A stretch of 64,000 nt of DNA from Paramecium sonneborni (Eukaryota; Ciliophora; Oligohymenophorea; Peniculida; Parameciidae): positions 187,551 to 251,550 of the forward strand of contig CAJJDN010000052.1 of NCBI GenBank assembly GCA_905182985.1. Reading direction: 5' to 3'. The number at the start of each line of letters is the position of its first letter. Position 1 is the first letter of the stretch. Made by a program: the position numbers and the translations under genes. Positions 1 to 11,257 of the stretch are shown here, in pieces. The notes under the pieces are model-generated. The model was not told where the DNA came from and searched no databases. It saw only the letters and a program-made list of their open reading frames with translations.

Positions 1-543
1 ATATTATTTTCCATTCAATTATATTTTATCACAATCCTTTTATTTAAATTCTTCTAACTATTTGCTCTTATAACCAACAAACCATCCTTCAAATAATAAT
101 ACTTAACACTAAATTTTTTTAAATCCTACTCTATCTCCTTATCCTTAATGTAAACTTTTATCAAATATTGGAACTTCAAAACTATTACCTTGCTTAAATG
201 ATTTAAGACAATTGATTATCATTTAATAATCATGTGTTCCTGGTGGTCCTCTATATTTATATTTCTTTTTATCTAAATTTTGGCGATCAACATAACTTAG
301 ATAAAAATCATCTATGCTAATACTATCAAACTAGATATTTAATTAAGATAATTGTTTTTTCATTTGAGTTCCAATAGTTGTTTTACCAACTCCCTACATT
401 CCTTATAATCCAATCAAAAGTGGACATCCCTTATATTTTTATTTAATTAGAACTTAGAGTTGTTCCATAAATTATTAAATATAATCATAAATTGTGCTAT
501 TGCAATTTGTTTTAGAAATTTGGATCAAATATAGGATTCCCAT
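1..543 (-). CDS. GLYK: D-glycerate 3-kinase-like P-loop kinase, C-terminus cut by window edge
   Basis: Predicted to phosphorylate D-glycerate to 3-phosphoglycerate with ATP in the cytosol (family of plant GLYK and fungal Tda10). Seen: 181 codons, no intron, from ATG at 543 to the window edge. A Walker A motif GMQGVGKTT lies near residue 50. It is followed by DDFYLSYVDR, the family block RGPPGTHDY, PIFDKSLHQGQGDR and FEGWFVGY. The order and spacing fit the glycerate kinase family well, and roughly the last third is missing. TAA and TAG are used freely as glutamine codons, for instance inside the Walker region. The related uridine kinase or phosphoribulokinase folds are less likely because of the GTHD and DKSLH blocks. 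Expression data cannot be inferred; the next minus-strand gene upstream starts about 550 bp away. Confidence 0.85.
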
Positions 544-646
544 TAAATGATTACTTTTAATCTTAAATATTTTTATCGATTCTCTTTCTTTAAGATTATG
601 AGGCTGCTTATCTAATTTTCTTCTCCTGAGATATCAAATCCTAAAG

Positions 647-1095
647 TCATGTAAATGCCTGATGTACTTTCACTAAACGTGGATGCTCGAATTCTTTTTA
701 ATTATATGTTTCAACAGGCTTTAATTTTTTTATAATCCATTTAGGACCTGTTCTTTATGTAATTTACTATAAATGAACACCAAATTGCTTTTCTAATACC
801 TTATTCGCCCAATTTGCTCCATAAGGATTTTACTTTTTATCTCTTTGTACTATAAACTAGATTATTACAGCTAAAGCCTACTTTTGTTTGAATTCTCTTT
901 CTTATCACTTTTATTTGAGATTTCTAATTTTTCTAGATGACTTGATTGTTTCTAACTTTCACAATCATCATTTCCTAGAAATTATAACATTGTTAAGGGT
1001 TCACTCAGTTCTGCAACATATAATTAACATTGGAAAAACAGACTATCTCTTTACTGTTTCATAATTAATAAATACTTAATATTTTGATAATTCAT
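647..1095 (-). CDS. Hypothetical protein, 138 aa, one 32-nt intron
   Basis: Not recognised. The model starts at ATG 1095 (MNYQNIKYLL), just after an in-frame TGA, and ends at TGA 647-649. A 32-nt GT-AG intron joins a polar, lysine- and serine-rich N-terminal half (ending EKLEISNKSDKK) to a C-terminal half starting QRDKKQNPYGANWANK. Removing it leaves 417 nt, an exact multiple of three. The C-terminal segment contains conserved-looking Trp and Pro residues (TGPKWIIKKLKP) and ends HPRLVKVHQAFT. No membrane segment or signal peptide is visible. It starts only 12 bp from the stop of the upstream coiled-coil gene and lies about 100 bp before the glycerate kinase start. Confidence 0.6.
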
Positions 1096-1106
1096 AGATC
1101 ATTTGA

Positions 1107-2262
1107 TCATGTAAAAAAATTAATTCCTTAACTTAAAACCCATGCACCAACTAAAACTACCCAAAATTCAAATTTAAATAACACATTTTACAATATTGAT
1201 GATTATTCTTTTTACTGATGTTCTAAAAAGGCCAAATCTTCTTGACTAATTGTACTCTATTAGTTTAATTATTATTATTTAAACATATTAAAAGCATTAT
1301 CTCTTTATTGTGTAACATTGTTTAAATATGCTTTTAAATCTTAAATTTCTCTTTATGATTTAAATGAGTTCTCTTCTAGATTATCATATTAAACTTTTAA
1401 TTTAAATATTTCGTTTTCAGCTTCTGTAAGTTTATTCTATAAATTTTAAATTGTTTTTATATATTCCTGTTCTTTTTATTCAGGCTATTATTTTTATTAA
1501 AATTAAGATTTGGCAAATTCTAATGCTTAAACTTCCCTCAAGGCTTCTTTTTATAAATCTAATTATTGCTACTAATTTAATTATGATTATTCATATCTAA
1601 ATTATTCTTATCTTTTTTATTCTTATTATTATTAATCTAACCTTTATTAATCCTAAATATATTCTGAATATTGTTTTTGTTTTTTTTCTTCTTATTCTTT
1701 TAACTATTGTTTATATAAGGATAGATATTTACAATTTTTTAATAAAGCTCCTATTATTACTTTGTTTCAGCTTATTATTTTTATCTTTATTCTTCCTCTC
1801 TTTTTTAAGCTTCTTCTCTTTCCCTTTGAAGTCTTATCTTTTATTCTTCTTATTATTTTAAAAATTCTTTTTATTGTTCTAACAGTTTTTATTTTTAATC
1901 CTCTTACTACTTTTTGATAATTTCTTAAAGCTTTTCTTATTCTAGTCTTTTTCTCTATTGCTCTTCTTCATCATTTTTAGAAAATAGGGTTGAAAATTTC
2001 TAAATATCTTAAGGTGTCATCTCTGTACCAACAATATATTAAATAAATGTGTAAGTGTCTTATAAAAATTCAACCTATTAAATTGATAATAATATCATAC
2101 ACTTTCATTTTCCACCTCATCCTCAAAAACAATATACAAAACATTATTTACTTATTTACTTTTGACAATTTTCCCAATAACTTTAAGTTTATTTAGAACT
2201 TCCTACTCACTTATTCCTTCTGTTAAACCCCAAATTTTAAGATAATTAGCTTATTGATCCAT
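1107..2262 (-). CDS. RRM-like domain plus long Glu/Gln/Lys coiled coil
   Basis: Probable RNA-binding or scaffold protein. The N-terminus after M2262 (MDQQANYLKIWGLTEG) resembles an RNA-recognition-motif fold: a short beta strand NYLKIWGL, a helix ISEQEVLNKLK, a strand KIVKSKQ and the hydrophobic NVLYIVFED. A 26-nt intron follows VENES. The rest is a long heptad-like region rich in Q, E, K and R, interrupted by Q-rich spacers, and ends at TGA 1107-1109. RRM assignment is by pattern only and could be wrong. An alternative upstream start at 2348 (MKKIKEEFYKAQLDQIEIK) reads naturally into the same protein but needs a one-base shift in a short A run, so the true N-terminus may be longer. It is divergent from the plus-strand ORF that begins near 2399. 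Confidence 0.55.
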
Positions 2263-2398
2263 AAAATTATTTAATATATTTTTAGAGATACTTTTATTTC
2301 AATTTAGTCTAATTATGCCTTATAGAATTCCTCTTTTATCTTTTTCATATGATTTTATGGAAAGTAGGAATACTCCAGATAAATATAAATCATCCAAG

Positions 2399-2839
2399 AT
2401 GTTGTTTTACAATAACATTTACTATTATAGATATATCATTCAATTGAACATCATTCAATAGATCATCACCTAATCAATAACTAAAACTCAAAAACCAATT
2501 GTCTAAAACTCCAAAAAGATTTTGTAATGTCTCACAATCGATTAAGAATTGTTTGAATCAGAGATATTTAATTTTTCGAATACTATATATATCAGACAAT
2601 TTTGTGAATTATTTATGTTGTTATTAAAAAAGATCAATAATGTATATTCCTTATTATTTTTAAACTTATAAAAGAATGAATTAAGAGTAGGAACTATTAA
2701 CTAAATTAGTCACTCTATTTAAATCTTAGTACAAAAAATTGAAGTAGATCAAACTTCAAGATTATTCTATAATAAATAAGATTAATTCGCATTAAAATTA
2801 ATGAGTATGATCTAAAATAGAATTAGAATGATATTTTGA
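2399..2839 (+). CDS. Hypothetical ORF, possible first part of a broken coiled-coil gene
   Basis: Ciliate-code ORF of 147 codons from ATG 2399 to TGA 2837-2839, with no intron needed. The protein begins MLFYNNIYYYRYIIQLN and continues with a leucine-rich helix (ELFMLLLKKINNVYSLLFLNL) and a polar segment ending QFALKLMSM. It does not match a family I know. The downstream 700 bp stay open in a different frame and have a similar helical, Q/K-rich composition. This ORF may therefore be the 5' part of one larger gene whose exon junction I could not find, or a decayed gene. It starts about 50 bp from the alternative start of the minus-strand RRM-like gene, suggesting a shared intergenic promoter. 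Confidence 0.4.
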
Positions 2840-3540
2840 TAAGATTAAATTACTTCAATCATAATAATTTAGGAATGAATCAAAATAAATATTAAGAGAA
2901 ATATTTGATCAAAAATAAATGAATAGAAAAAAATATTTTGAATTAAAACTTTGGGAACATTAAGAAATTTTAAAAATATTTAATTTAAAATATATATATT
3001 AGCAAATTCAAAGATGAAATTTGTTTAAATCAAGTTAGTTTGAATAAGAAAATATTATAATTTCTAGAGAGATAGAAAATTTAAAATGTAAAAAAGGAAA
3101 GAAAAGGAAGTGAATAGATAAAGCCAGAATAGAATATGAATTATTATTAAAGTGAAAGAAAAAGATTGAATAGTAATATATTATAAATTTGTTTCTGTTA
3201 AATTAATAATTTGAAATTTGAATTAAACAAGCATTAGAATTAAATAATGATATGCTTTTAATAATAATTTAAATTTGATAGTAAAATGTAAACAAGATTC
3301 AAAATAATTAGTAATAAACACTAGTAAAGTATAGAACTTATTTAAATAATTGAGAGATCCTAATCAAAATAATAAGTAAATTAATGAGGAAATAATTCAA
3401 AATTAAAATTTGTGAACACATATTACACAATAAAAATATTCTATAATAAATATAGAAAATTAGAGATCAGAAAATCTGAAGGTTAATTTTATTATATAAG
3501 ATTTAAAACTAAATTTCTTTATAGCTGAATATCATAGATA
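2840..3540 (+). other. Coiled-coil coding remnants in shifting frames
   Basis: Coding-like plus-strand sequence that does not resolve to one frame. One piece (about 2840-3015) reads DKIKLLQSQQFRNESKQ then REIFDQKQMNRKKYFELKLW. A second, open from about 3013 to TGA 3385-3387, reads EICLNQVSLNKKILQFLERQ and onward for about 125 codons, rich in Q, K, N and E. No GT-AG intron of normal size joins them. Possibilities are a pseudogene, sequencing indels in A runs, or unrecognised small insertions such as retained internal eliminated sequences. No function is offered. Confidence 0.35.
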
Positions 3541-3627
3541 AATTGAGTATAATGAAATACATCAAAATTAACATAGCCTTTTTGTTATAATAAGAATTAA
3601 GTTAAAATATTAAATTTAAATTCATAA

Positions 3628-4920
3628 ATGAGACCATCTTTAGGAAAAAAATTAAAATAGGACGATTCTGATAATAAATTTAGAGAGAAAATCTATCGGT
3701 CTATGTATCCATCTCCATGTTCATCATAGTAAATATTTAATTTTGAAAATTTTAGTGATCCAAATAAATGGCTATAAAATAATGACATTTCATGGTTGTC
3801 TCATTCAATAGAATAGGACATTGATAAAATTTTATAAATAGCTGTTCCTTAACCTATTAAACCGTAAAATAATAGAAGAGCTAGTGCAAATGATATTCGA
3901 GAAGAGTTTGATGACAAATAAGGAAAATAAAAGAGAAACACATGGTATGTTGACAATCAACAAGAAGATTAACCTTAAAATAGCAAACTTAAAATTAATA
4001 TGAGTTCAATTATTTGTGAATTCCCAATTTAAAAAGTTTCGCGGTAATCAATTTCATAACAACCAAAAACGCCAAATTGTTAAAAATCGTTTATGGAAGC
4101 TATTATTTCAAAGTATTAATAATAAAATGATCAAGAATAAGATGATTAATTTGAAAAAGAATAAAAATATTTATTCTAAAATGATTAATAATTATAAGAT
4201 CAAATACTAGATCCTCAAATATATGGAGATGATATAAATGAAAATGTTTTAAATGAAGAATTATAATAAGTATCTCCATAAAACGATGAAGTCAATTAAA
4301 AAAAATAAAAAAACAAAAAACCTAAAAAGATACGTAGAAAAAAAAAATGCTATGTAATAATTCCTAAAAGAAAATCAAGATAAACAAAATTATAAGACCG
4401 AATATTGCCACTTCCTGAACCTGCTTAAAATGAATTTTATTAAGAAAAAACTAAATAAATTAGACCGTCTTAAACTTTAGATTAACCAATATTCAATACA
4501 AAGTAATGTTGGGCTAGAATGTCATTAAGAAAAGAAGCCAGAAAATATGAGAAATATTAAACTTAAGAATTTAAAGATTTATTACGATCATTACCTGGAT
4601 GTTATATCCATAAATGTGAAGGAGATTTAAGAATAGATAAGATCAGACCTATGTAAAATGCAAAAGGAAAATATTTTTAAACATTTGAATTATGGATAAA
4701 TCCTTTAGTATTGATAGGTCCAATTAATATGAATAATTCAGTTAAATTAGTATAATAAATCTCTAATCTTAGCATGTAAGATTTAAAAAAGGATATTCTG
4801 GATAGGTTTTTTGTGACAGCACCTTATCAGAAACTTTACCATTAAATTAAATTGATGGGAAAACATTCTAAAATTAAAAATTAATTCTTGCTAATAACTC
4901 TGATCACGTCATTAAAATGA
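3628..4920 (+). CDS. Hypothetical protein, 430 aa, intronless
   Basis: Clean ciliate-code ORF of 431 codons from ATG 3628 (MRPSLGKKLKQ) to TGA 4918-4920. The N-terminal half is polar and Q/N-rich with little order. A basic stretch around residues 215-245 (KKPKKIRRKKK) could be a nuclear localisation signal. The C-terminal 150 residues look folded: CWARMSLRKEARKYEKY, then EFKDLLRSLPGCYIHKCEG, then GKYFQTFELWINPLVLIGP. The family is unknown to me. The basic block with a compact C-terminal domain would suit a DNA- or RNA-associated protein, but that is inference only. Neighbours are unrelated. The start was chosen because the frame has no earlier ATG after the last upstream stop. Confidence 0.65.
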
Positions 4921-5292
4921 TCTGTTGTTTAGTTAATATTGAAATTAAAAGTCCTACAAAAAAACGTAAATGAATAATTAAAATTATAATTATTATTTTT
5001 TTTTACATGATTTCTTTTGATTTTTTAAATAATATTCCTATATATAAAATTGATAATTTTAATTTATAAGTTATTTTTATAAAATAGAGATTTTTTGCAA
5101 ATTTCAATTTTAAGAATAATTCTATTTATGTATCATCAAATACTAGGATTAAGACTGAAATATTGCTAAAATATGAAATCTTAACATTTTCATCATAATC
5201 AAAAAAAATGACTATTATATTATATTGTTAAGATTTTTGAAGTAGAGTCTAAGACTAAAATTTAAAGGTGGATAAATTAATAAAGCCTATTA
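4921..5292. other. AT-rich intergenic stretch
   Basis: About 370 bp between two plus-strand genes. It consists of poly-T and poly-A runs without a reading frame longer than a few dozen codons in the ciliate code. I see no RNA gene or repeat. Confidence 0.6.
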
Positions 5293-5930
5293 ATGAATGC
5301 AACTAATTTTTAAAATTTTTCTGATGAAAGACATTTCTTGAGTGATTAAGAAAATATAAGTAATTTTCTAAATAAATTTATACTTTCAGATTCAATTTCT
5401 AAATTTGTTAAAATCTAAAAAAATCAAACTATTTTAAAAAATAAGATAAATTTAATCATTAAATCTGTGAGATGTTTAAATTCTTTATGTTTTTAATTTA
5501 AAATGATGAAACCCTAACCCAAACTCAAAAAATAAAAGAATATTTATATTAACAAGAAAACAAAGCATACATGAATTTCAAACAAAAGTGCTTATATCAC
5601 CTAAAGTAGAACATTCCTTTTAGAATTAGAACTGTTTAGATTATTAGATTTTGATTTAGGAATTGATGATTTAATGTAGTATTATTAATTAGATGCAGAA
5701 GAATACATACAATTTTATTATAATTTAATTTTTAGCAGTGAATTTTAAATAAATAAGGTTCTGATTTGATGGATGTAGTATATTCTCCTGATTAAAATAA
5801 GCTAGCAAAATAAGCATAGAGATTGATGAAAATTTTAACTCTAGATTACTCAATGTATATAAACCTCAAATTAAAGAAATTCTCAATAGTTGAAACTATA
5901 TTAGAATAAAATAATATTTTTAAGGATTGA
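5293..5930 (+). CDS. Hypothetical protein, gene model incomplete; may be a distant member of the tandem family at 39-45 kb
   Basis: Starts ATG 5293 (MNATNFQNFSDERHFLSD) and plausibly ends at TGA 5928-5930 after SIVETILEQNNIFKD. The N-terminal exon contains LKNKINLIIKSVRCLN. This resembles in position and composition the basic-hydrophobic helix (LKKLKSIFQAARALCRIQ and equivalents) in the four tandem paralogs farther right. Middle segments are open in other frames (AEEYIQFYYNLIFSSEFQ) but I could not assign all junctions, so frameshifts or introns are unresolved. It converges with the minus-strand gene that ends 16 bp downstream. Membership of the family is a guess from one helix, not a demonstrated homology. 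Confidence 0.4.
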
Positions 5931-5945
5931 ATAAGATTTTATATT

Positions 5946-7172
5946 TCATTTTTATTTCATTTTCTATTAACTTCCTATTTTATTATTCTAAGATTTAGCT
6001 TTGTTTGAATGTTTCTATGTGGATGCAGAATATCTAGTTCTATTTATTCCTTTTAAGTTAGGTTTGTCTTTGTCATGATTTAAGAAATTATTTTATTCTG
6101 TATTTGTATTTATTTGATCATTAGAATCATTGGAAGAGATATTTTTTTTTTTTCTCAACCTTTTATTTAGCTCTTTTTTAGATGATATATCATTTGATTG
6201 ATCATTTTTTGGTTTAATTTTTTCAGAACTTTTCGAAAATTTAGGAGGATTTTTTTTAGAAGGTTTATTTTTGCCTATTTATTTAATTTCTGTGGCTAGT
6301 TCTTCTTAGTATTTAATTGTTTCATATTTAGGATCTAAAGCATTTGTTTCACTTTTAATTTTCCTATTTTTCGATCTTGTTTGTGTTTCCTTTTTATATA
6401 AGTTTTTTTAAAAAGTTTATTTAAATTGTATATTAGGTTCTACTTTTTTTTAAAGTAGTTTGAACAAAACATTTTCTTTTTATTCTTCATAACTTGATGG
6501 AGTAGATTTTTAAAGTTAATCAAAACTGTCTTCTTTGTCTTCTTTTTAATTTAAATTCAAGTCTTCTTTGAATGGGAGTTGAATAAATTGATCCTACGAG
6601 TTTTCATACTAATGATGAATATTTCCTAAATTTTATATTTCTAATTAAAAGATACTCATGTCATCTTATTAACTTAATTCTATCTAATGATTATACTTAT
6701 TGTGATCATCATCAGCAATAAATTAGTTAGTTAAATACATAGGTTATTAGTCTTAATTGCCTGAATAATTGTCTGAAATATAATTATAATTAGGTTCTAT
6801 TTAATTTTGAAATGATTATGAGAATTATGATTTCTATGAAATCTCTTAGCTTTCAATACATACTTTTTTTGATATCATTTCAATATCAGATTCTAAACCA
6901 ACAGATATATCATTTGGATTAATTATAATATATTATTGCTCTTTTTATCTTTTTATAAAAGCTTCATAGACTTAAGGTTTGAATCGTGACATAAATTATT
7001 CTCTTAGATTACGTTTCTCTTTTAAATACTATTCTTTAGTTATTAACTTTGCCTATTTAGCCTATTATAATTTATCTAAACATTTGCTGTATAGATATTC
7101 AAGACATACAGCTTTATGAAAAAGCATTCCAAAAAAGCCTAATTCTTTGAGACACCATAAACACTTGACCAT
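5946..7172 (-). CDS. Hypothetical 408-aa protein with N-terminal Cys/His cluster
   Basis: Intronless ORF of 409 codons from ATG 7172 to TGA 5946. The first 35 residues hold a Cys/His arrangement that could bind zinc: a C-x2-C pair (CLWC), then H, C and C in LFHKAVCLEYLYSKC. A helical region follows (KLITKEQYLKEKRNLREQ). The remaining three quarters are polar, rich in Q, N, D, E, K and S, and probably disordered, ending KIGSQQKMKQK. No family is recognised. An A12 run near the C-terminus is read through in frame, which supports base accuracy there. The gene converges on the plus-strand ORF ending at 5930. A role as an adaptor or ubiquitin-type protein is conceivable from the Cys/His cluster but unsupported. 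Confidence 0.55.
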
Positions 7173-7396
7173 ATTTTTTTAATTAAATTTCTTAAATGAT
7201 ACATGTATTATAAAATGAATTAGGTCTTGAATTATTTTGCCAAACTTGAATAAGATATTTACCTATTATAAAGAATATAATAATAGTAATAATAATAATT
7301 AGTTTTAAATAAATAAAAAGTTAAAATAGGCCTCTTTGTATGAATAGAAGTAGTGAGATTAATAGAATGATTGGTTTAATAAATATATGATTAAAT

Positions 7397-8326
7397 TCAT
7401 TAATTTAATAATATTAGCATAGCAGTCATATTGTCACAACCATATCCAGTTGAAGTGTCAGCAGCTAAGGAAGTATCAAGTAATTATTCCAATATAATGG
7501 ATGGTTCTTGTTTCTCAGCCACACGTATGGATATAAATTCCATCACTTTATAACTGTTTTAGGTTTCGAATACACCATCGCATCCCAAAAAGAGAAAACT
7601 AATAATTATAAATTGAATTAAATTACCGATCATCTTTATTTAACTTAATTTTCCTAATTTCAGGTTCTGCTATAACCATTTATTAATTAGCAGGTAATGG
7701 TTCCTGCTTAAATTCAAAATCACCAAAAGCTCTGGAAACTGATAAAGTACCATTTAAACGACCTTATTCATCTACAAAACCTCCAGCATATCTTATTCGC
7801 GCCAATTCATTGCTTGGAAGGTGATCTTTAGTTAATTCAATGGTTTCGTCATCTCTCATTAATAGACATCGAGAGTCTCCTAAATTAGCCACATAAAGTA
7901 TTTTATCTGCTATTAATGCTACAACAGCAGTAGAACCTATAAATGTATCTTTAAGCTTATATTATAAAATATATACTTTTGATTTCATTATTTTTAATCA
8001 TATCGTCCAGCTATAAAAATGTGTCATGAAGTGATTGCATAAAATCCATTTTTTCAAATGCAACTTAAGAAATTAGCACATTCATGAAATTTTCAGCTAG
8101 AAATTATGAAATCCCAGAACCACCATGTCCATCAAATACTGCAAAAAGAGAAATATTTTCAATAAAATTTGGTTTCATCAAATGAGCATCTTCCATTTAC
8201 AATCGCCATCCTATTCATTAATATTATTCATATACCTTGCATAGCAGTAGTATAACACGATAACTAACCACTAAATTAATATTCATGGGATTTCTAAGTA
8301 TTAGGTTGGGATAAAAAAGATCCCAT
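7397..8326 (-). CDS. PP2C-type (PPM) serine/threonine phosphatase, 282 aa
   Basis: Metal-dependent protein phosphatase removing phosphate from Ser/Thr. All core PPM motifs are visible in order: WRLQMEDAH, the metal-binding AVFDGHGG, LYVANLGDSR, the flap GGFV, GTLSVSRAFGD, the metal-site FLGCDGVFE and the C-terminal GCDNMTAML. The protein starts MGSFLSQPNT; Gly2 could be myristoylated. Three introns of 25, 28 and 28 nt (for instance right after TAMQG) leave 849 nt, an exact multiple of three, and the length matches single-domain PPM enzymes. The end is TGA 7397-7399. The catalytic aspartates appear intact, so an active enzyme is expected. The 5' end (from 8155 upward) lies inside the first copy of the assembly-type repeat, so the first exon sequence recurs near 9340-9510. 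Confidence 0.93.
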
Positions 8327-9337
8327 ATTTATTATTTATAAATAATAATTATGTGCTCACTTATCGAAATTTGCATTTGAGTTGTATAATATCAAGTAAT
8401 ATTTTATTTGATATCATCGGTTTATGACAATTTATAATACGAAATATTATAATTTAATAATTGTCGTATTATTATGAAATATTTTTATAAAATTCCTTTT
8501 TTCTTATCTCATCAAATATTCATTTTTAGTTTGCTTTTACAATCTTTGTTTTCAATAATTATTCAGTTTCTAATATTAAAATAAAGGAATTTTTAACTAA
8601 AATTTACTAATTAACTTATATCAATTAAAAATTCATTATTCTAATAAAATCTTTGATTAAACACTTGAATTTACGAAAATTTATAATTAATTATATTATC
8701 AATATATCATCATTTAACAACTACTTATTTTTATAAATAAGGTTATAATTTAATTAATAAATTTGGTCTTCTTTTCATCAAACTTTTATCTGACCAAGAT
8801 TAATTATTTACAATTTTTTCATGAATTGTTGGTGTTTTTTTTTGAATCAATTCATTTAATGGCTTAAATATTAACGATTAATGTTCTGAATTCAATGTGA
8901 CAGCCTTATTTGATAAATAGGATTTGATGATACTATTGGATTGTTTTTTAAGCATATCTGAGACCAAACTCTTTTTTTTTTTCTGATTAATTTTCAATGA
9001 TTATTTTCTATCAGTAAAGTTCACTCTTCTTTGATATGCTCGAATTTAATCTAAAGCAGGAGAAAATTCAACTTGATTTTCAGGCTCTTATTATGTTTTG
9101 ACTATATATTCAGAAATTTATTTTTAGTAATTAATTAATTTTTCTTTTGAAACTAATACACTTTTTTTTGGTATTTAGAAGCAAGTATTTCTTCTTCGGG
9201 CACTTTTTCTTAACATAATTAAGAGTGCTATTTTTCTTTTTAATGAATCATCCAAATTCAAAATAGGACCATGATGTTATTCATCAGGCATAGTTTTAGC
9301 TCTAGTATGTGTCATTCGAATCAATATAGGTAAAGGA
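8155..9337. repeat. Direct repeat copy 1 (1183 bp), abuts a single N
   Basis: Base-for-base identical, as far as I compared, to 9339-10521 with a constant offset of 1184. The two copies touch at one N (9338). An exact, long, head-to-tail duplication ending precisely at an ambiguous base is what an assembler leaves when two overlapping contigs are scaffolded without merging. It carries the 5' part of the PP2C gene and the 3' part of the next gene. Confidence 0.9.
8710..9337 (-). pseudogene. Truncated duplicate of the 391-aa basic protein gene (likely assembly copy)
   Basis: The C-terminal part of the gene at 9894-11092, repeated exactly because it lies within the duplicated block. It stops at the N at 9338 in mid-gene, so it has no start. 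The terminal TGA is at 8710-8712. I regard it as an assembly artefact rather than a real pseudogene. Confidence 0.75.
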
Positions 9338-9338
9338 N

Positions 9339-10521
9339 ATTTTCAATAAAATTTGGTTTCATCAAATGAGCATCTTCCATTTACAATCGCCATCCTATTC
9401 ATTAATATTATTCATATACCTTGCATAGCAGTAGTATAACACGATAACTAACCACTAAATTAATATTCATGGGATTTCTAAGTATTAGGTTGGGATAAAA
9501 AAGATCCCATATTTATTATTTATAAATAATAATTATGTGCTCACTTATCGAAATTTGCATTTGAGTTGTATAATATCAAGTAATATTTTATTTGATATCA
9601 TCGGTTTATGACAATTTATAATACGAAATATTATAATTTAATAATTGTCGTATTATTATGAAATATTTTTATAAAATTCCTTTTTTCTTATCTCATCAAA
9701 TATTCATTTTTAGTTTGCTTTTACAATCTTTGTTTTCAATAATTATTCAGTTTCTAATATTAAAATAAAGGAATTTTTAACTAAAATTTACTAATTAACT
9801 TATATCAATTAAAAATTCATTATTCTAATAAAATCTTTGATTAAACACTTGAATTTACGAAAATTTATAATTAATTATATTATCAATATATCATCATTTA
9901 ACAACTACTTATTTTTATAAATAAGGTTATAATTTAATTAATAAATTTGGTCTTCTTTTCATCAAACTTTTATCTGACCAAGATTAATTATTTACAATTT
10001 TTTCATGAATTGTTGGTGTTTTTTTTTGAATCAATTCATTTAATGGCTTAAATATTAACGATTAATGTTCTGAATTCAATGTGACAGCCTTATTTGATAA
10101 ATAGGATTTGATGATACTATTGGATTGTTTTTTAAGCATATCTGAGACCAAACTCTTTTTTTTTTTCTGATTAATTTTCAATGATTATTTTCTATCAGTA
10201 AAGTTCACTCTTCTTTGATATGCTCGAATTTAATCTAAAGCAGGAGAAAATTCAACTTGATTTTCAGGCTCTTATTATGTTTTGACTATATATTCAGAAA
10301 TTTATTTTTAGTAATTAATTAATTTTTCTTTTGAAACTAATACACTTTTTTTTGGTATTTAGAAGCAAGTATTTCTTCTTCGGGCACTTTTTCTTAACAT
10401 AATTAAGAGTGCTATTTTTCTTTTTAATGAATCATCCAAATTCAAAATAGGACCATGATGTTATTCATCAGGCATAGTTTTAGCTCTAGTATGTGTCATT
10501 CGAATCAATATAGGTAAAGGA
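9339..10521. repeat. Direct repeat copy 2 (1183 bp)
   Basis: Second copy of the block at 8155-9337. Its left end repeats the start of the PP2C gene (a 5' fragment with no body) and its right end continues into the intact gene at 9894-11092. The true genome probably contains one copy, joining 8154 directly to sequence continuing past 10521. Confidence 0.9.
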
Positions 10522-11092
10522 AGTGTTTTACTACGAAGTTTCTTAATTTTATTTTTTTGTAGTCTACTAATGAATTCTTTATTTAAAGAAAATAATTACT
10601 ATATTACATTCTCAATCGATTAAACTTTTTCTTTTTAGCTTTTTCTATATTGTAATGATGCTATTTTACAATTGTTTTAGGTGCTTTGTTATTAAGATGC
10701 CTTTATTTTTCACTTAAAATTTCATGGTAACTCCACCTTCTGGTAATTTTTGGAATTGGAGCACTGCTTCTTCTTTGAGTACTGCTTATTGATTTTTCAC
10801 TCTTTCCTAATGTTTCAAATGGATTTGGTTTAGATGGGAGTCTCTTTAGAGCATTCTTTTCAATTGGTGGTTTCAATAGCATAGGACTCTTTGAAAGTTA
10901 TTTTTTAGGTGTTAATAATAAAAGAGCATGTTGTTCAGTCTTGAAACTAGTTGATCTAAATAATCTTTTAGGTTTCATTTTTTTTTCATTCCTGTCTTAT
11001 GGAGATTTGAGTAATATTTTCTGTTGCTTTACTAGTCTTTCCAATTGATTAGAAGTTATAAGATTACCAAAGGTTAGATTTTGATGAATCAT
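9894..11092 (-). CDS. Hypothetical basic, Ser/Lys/Arg-rich protein, 391 aa
   Basis: Starts ATG 11092 (MIHQNLTFGNLITSNQ) and ends TGA 9894-9896; one 23-nt intron after MQYK leaves 1176 nt, a multiple of three. The sequence is strongly basic with many short Ser/Pro/Lys segments (KKMKPKRLFRSTSF, LKPPIEKNALKRLPSKPNP, RRSSAPIPK, TRRWSY), typical of cytoskeletal or phospho-regulated linker proteins. The C-terminal half has helical stretches such as ALDQIRAYQRRVNF and ends QPYLQKQVVVK. No catalytic domain, signal peptide or membrane span is seen, and I do not recognise the family. Its 3' half is inside repeat copy 2. Confidence 0.65.
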
Positions 11093-11257
11093 TTAATTTT
11101 ATATTGAAGTTAAATCAATTAAATAAATAACATCAATAAATATTTTAAGTATCAGACTGCCAAAAAAAATATTAAATAATAAAATTATAGAATTTACCTC
11201 ATTCACCGTAATCACTATTTTAAGCTGATGATTCTGAATGTATTTTTGATTAGATTA

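Noticed and set aside
5505..5525. Telomere-like string with ccctaaccc followed by caaac
   Set aside because: Only one unit, inside coding-like sequence. Paramecium telomeres are long arrays of CCCCAA/CCCAAA, so this is chance.
8710..9337. Real tandem gene duplication of the 391-aa protein
   Set aside because: Perfect identity, a break at a single N and lack of a start favour an assembly artefact.
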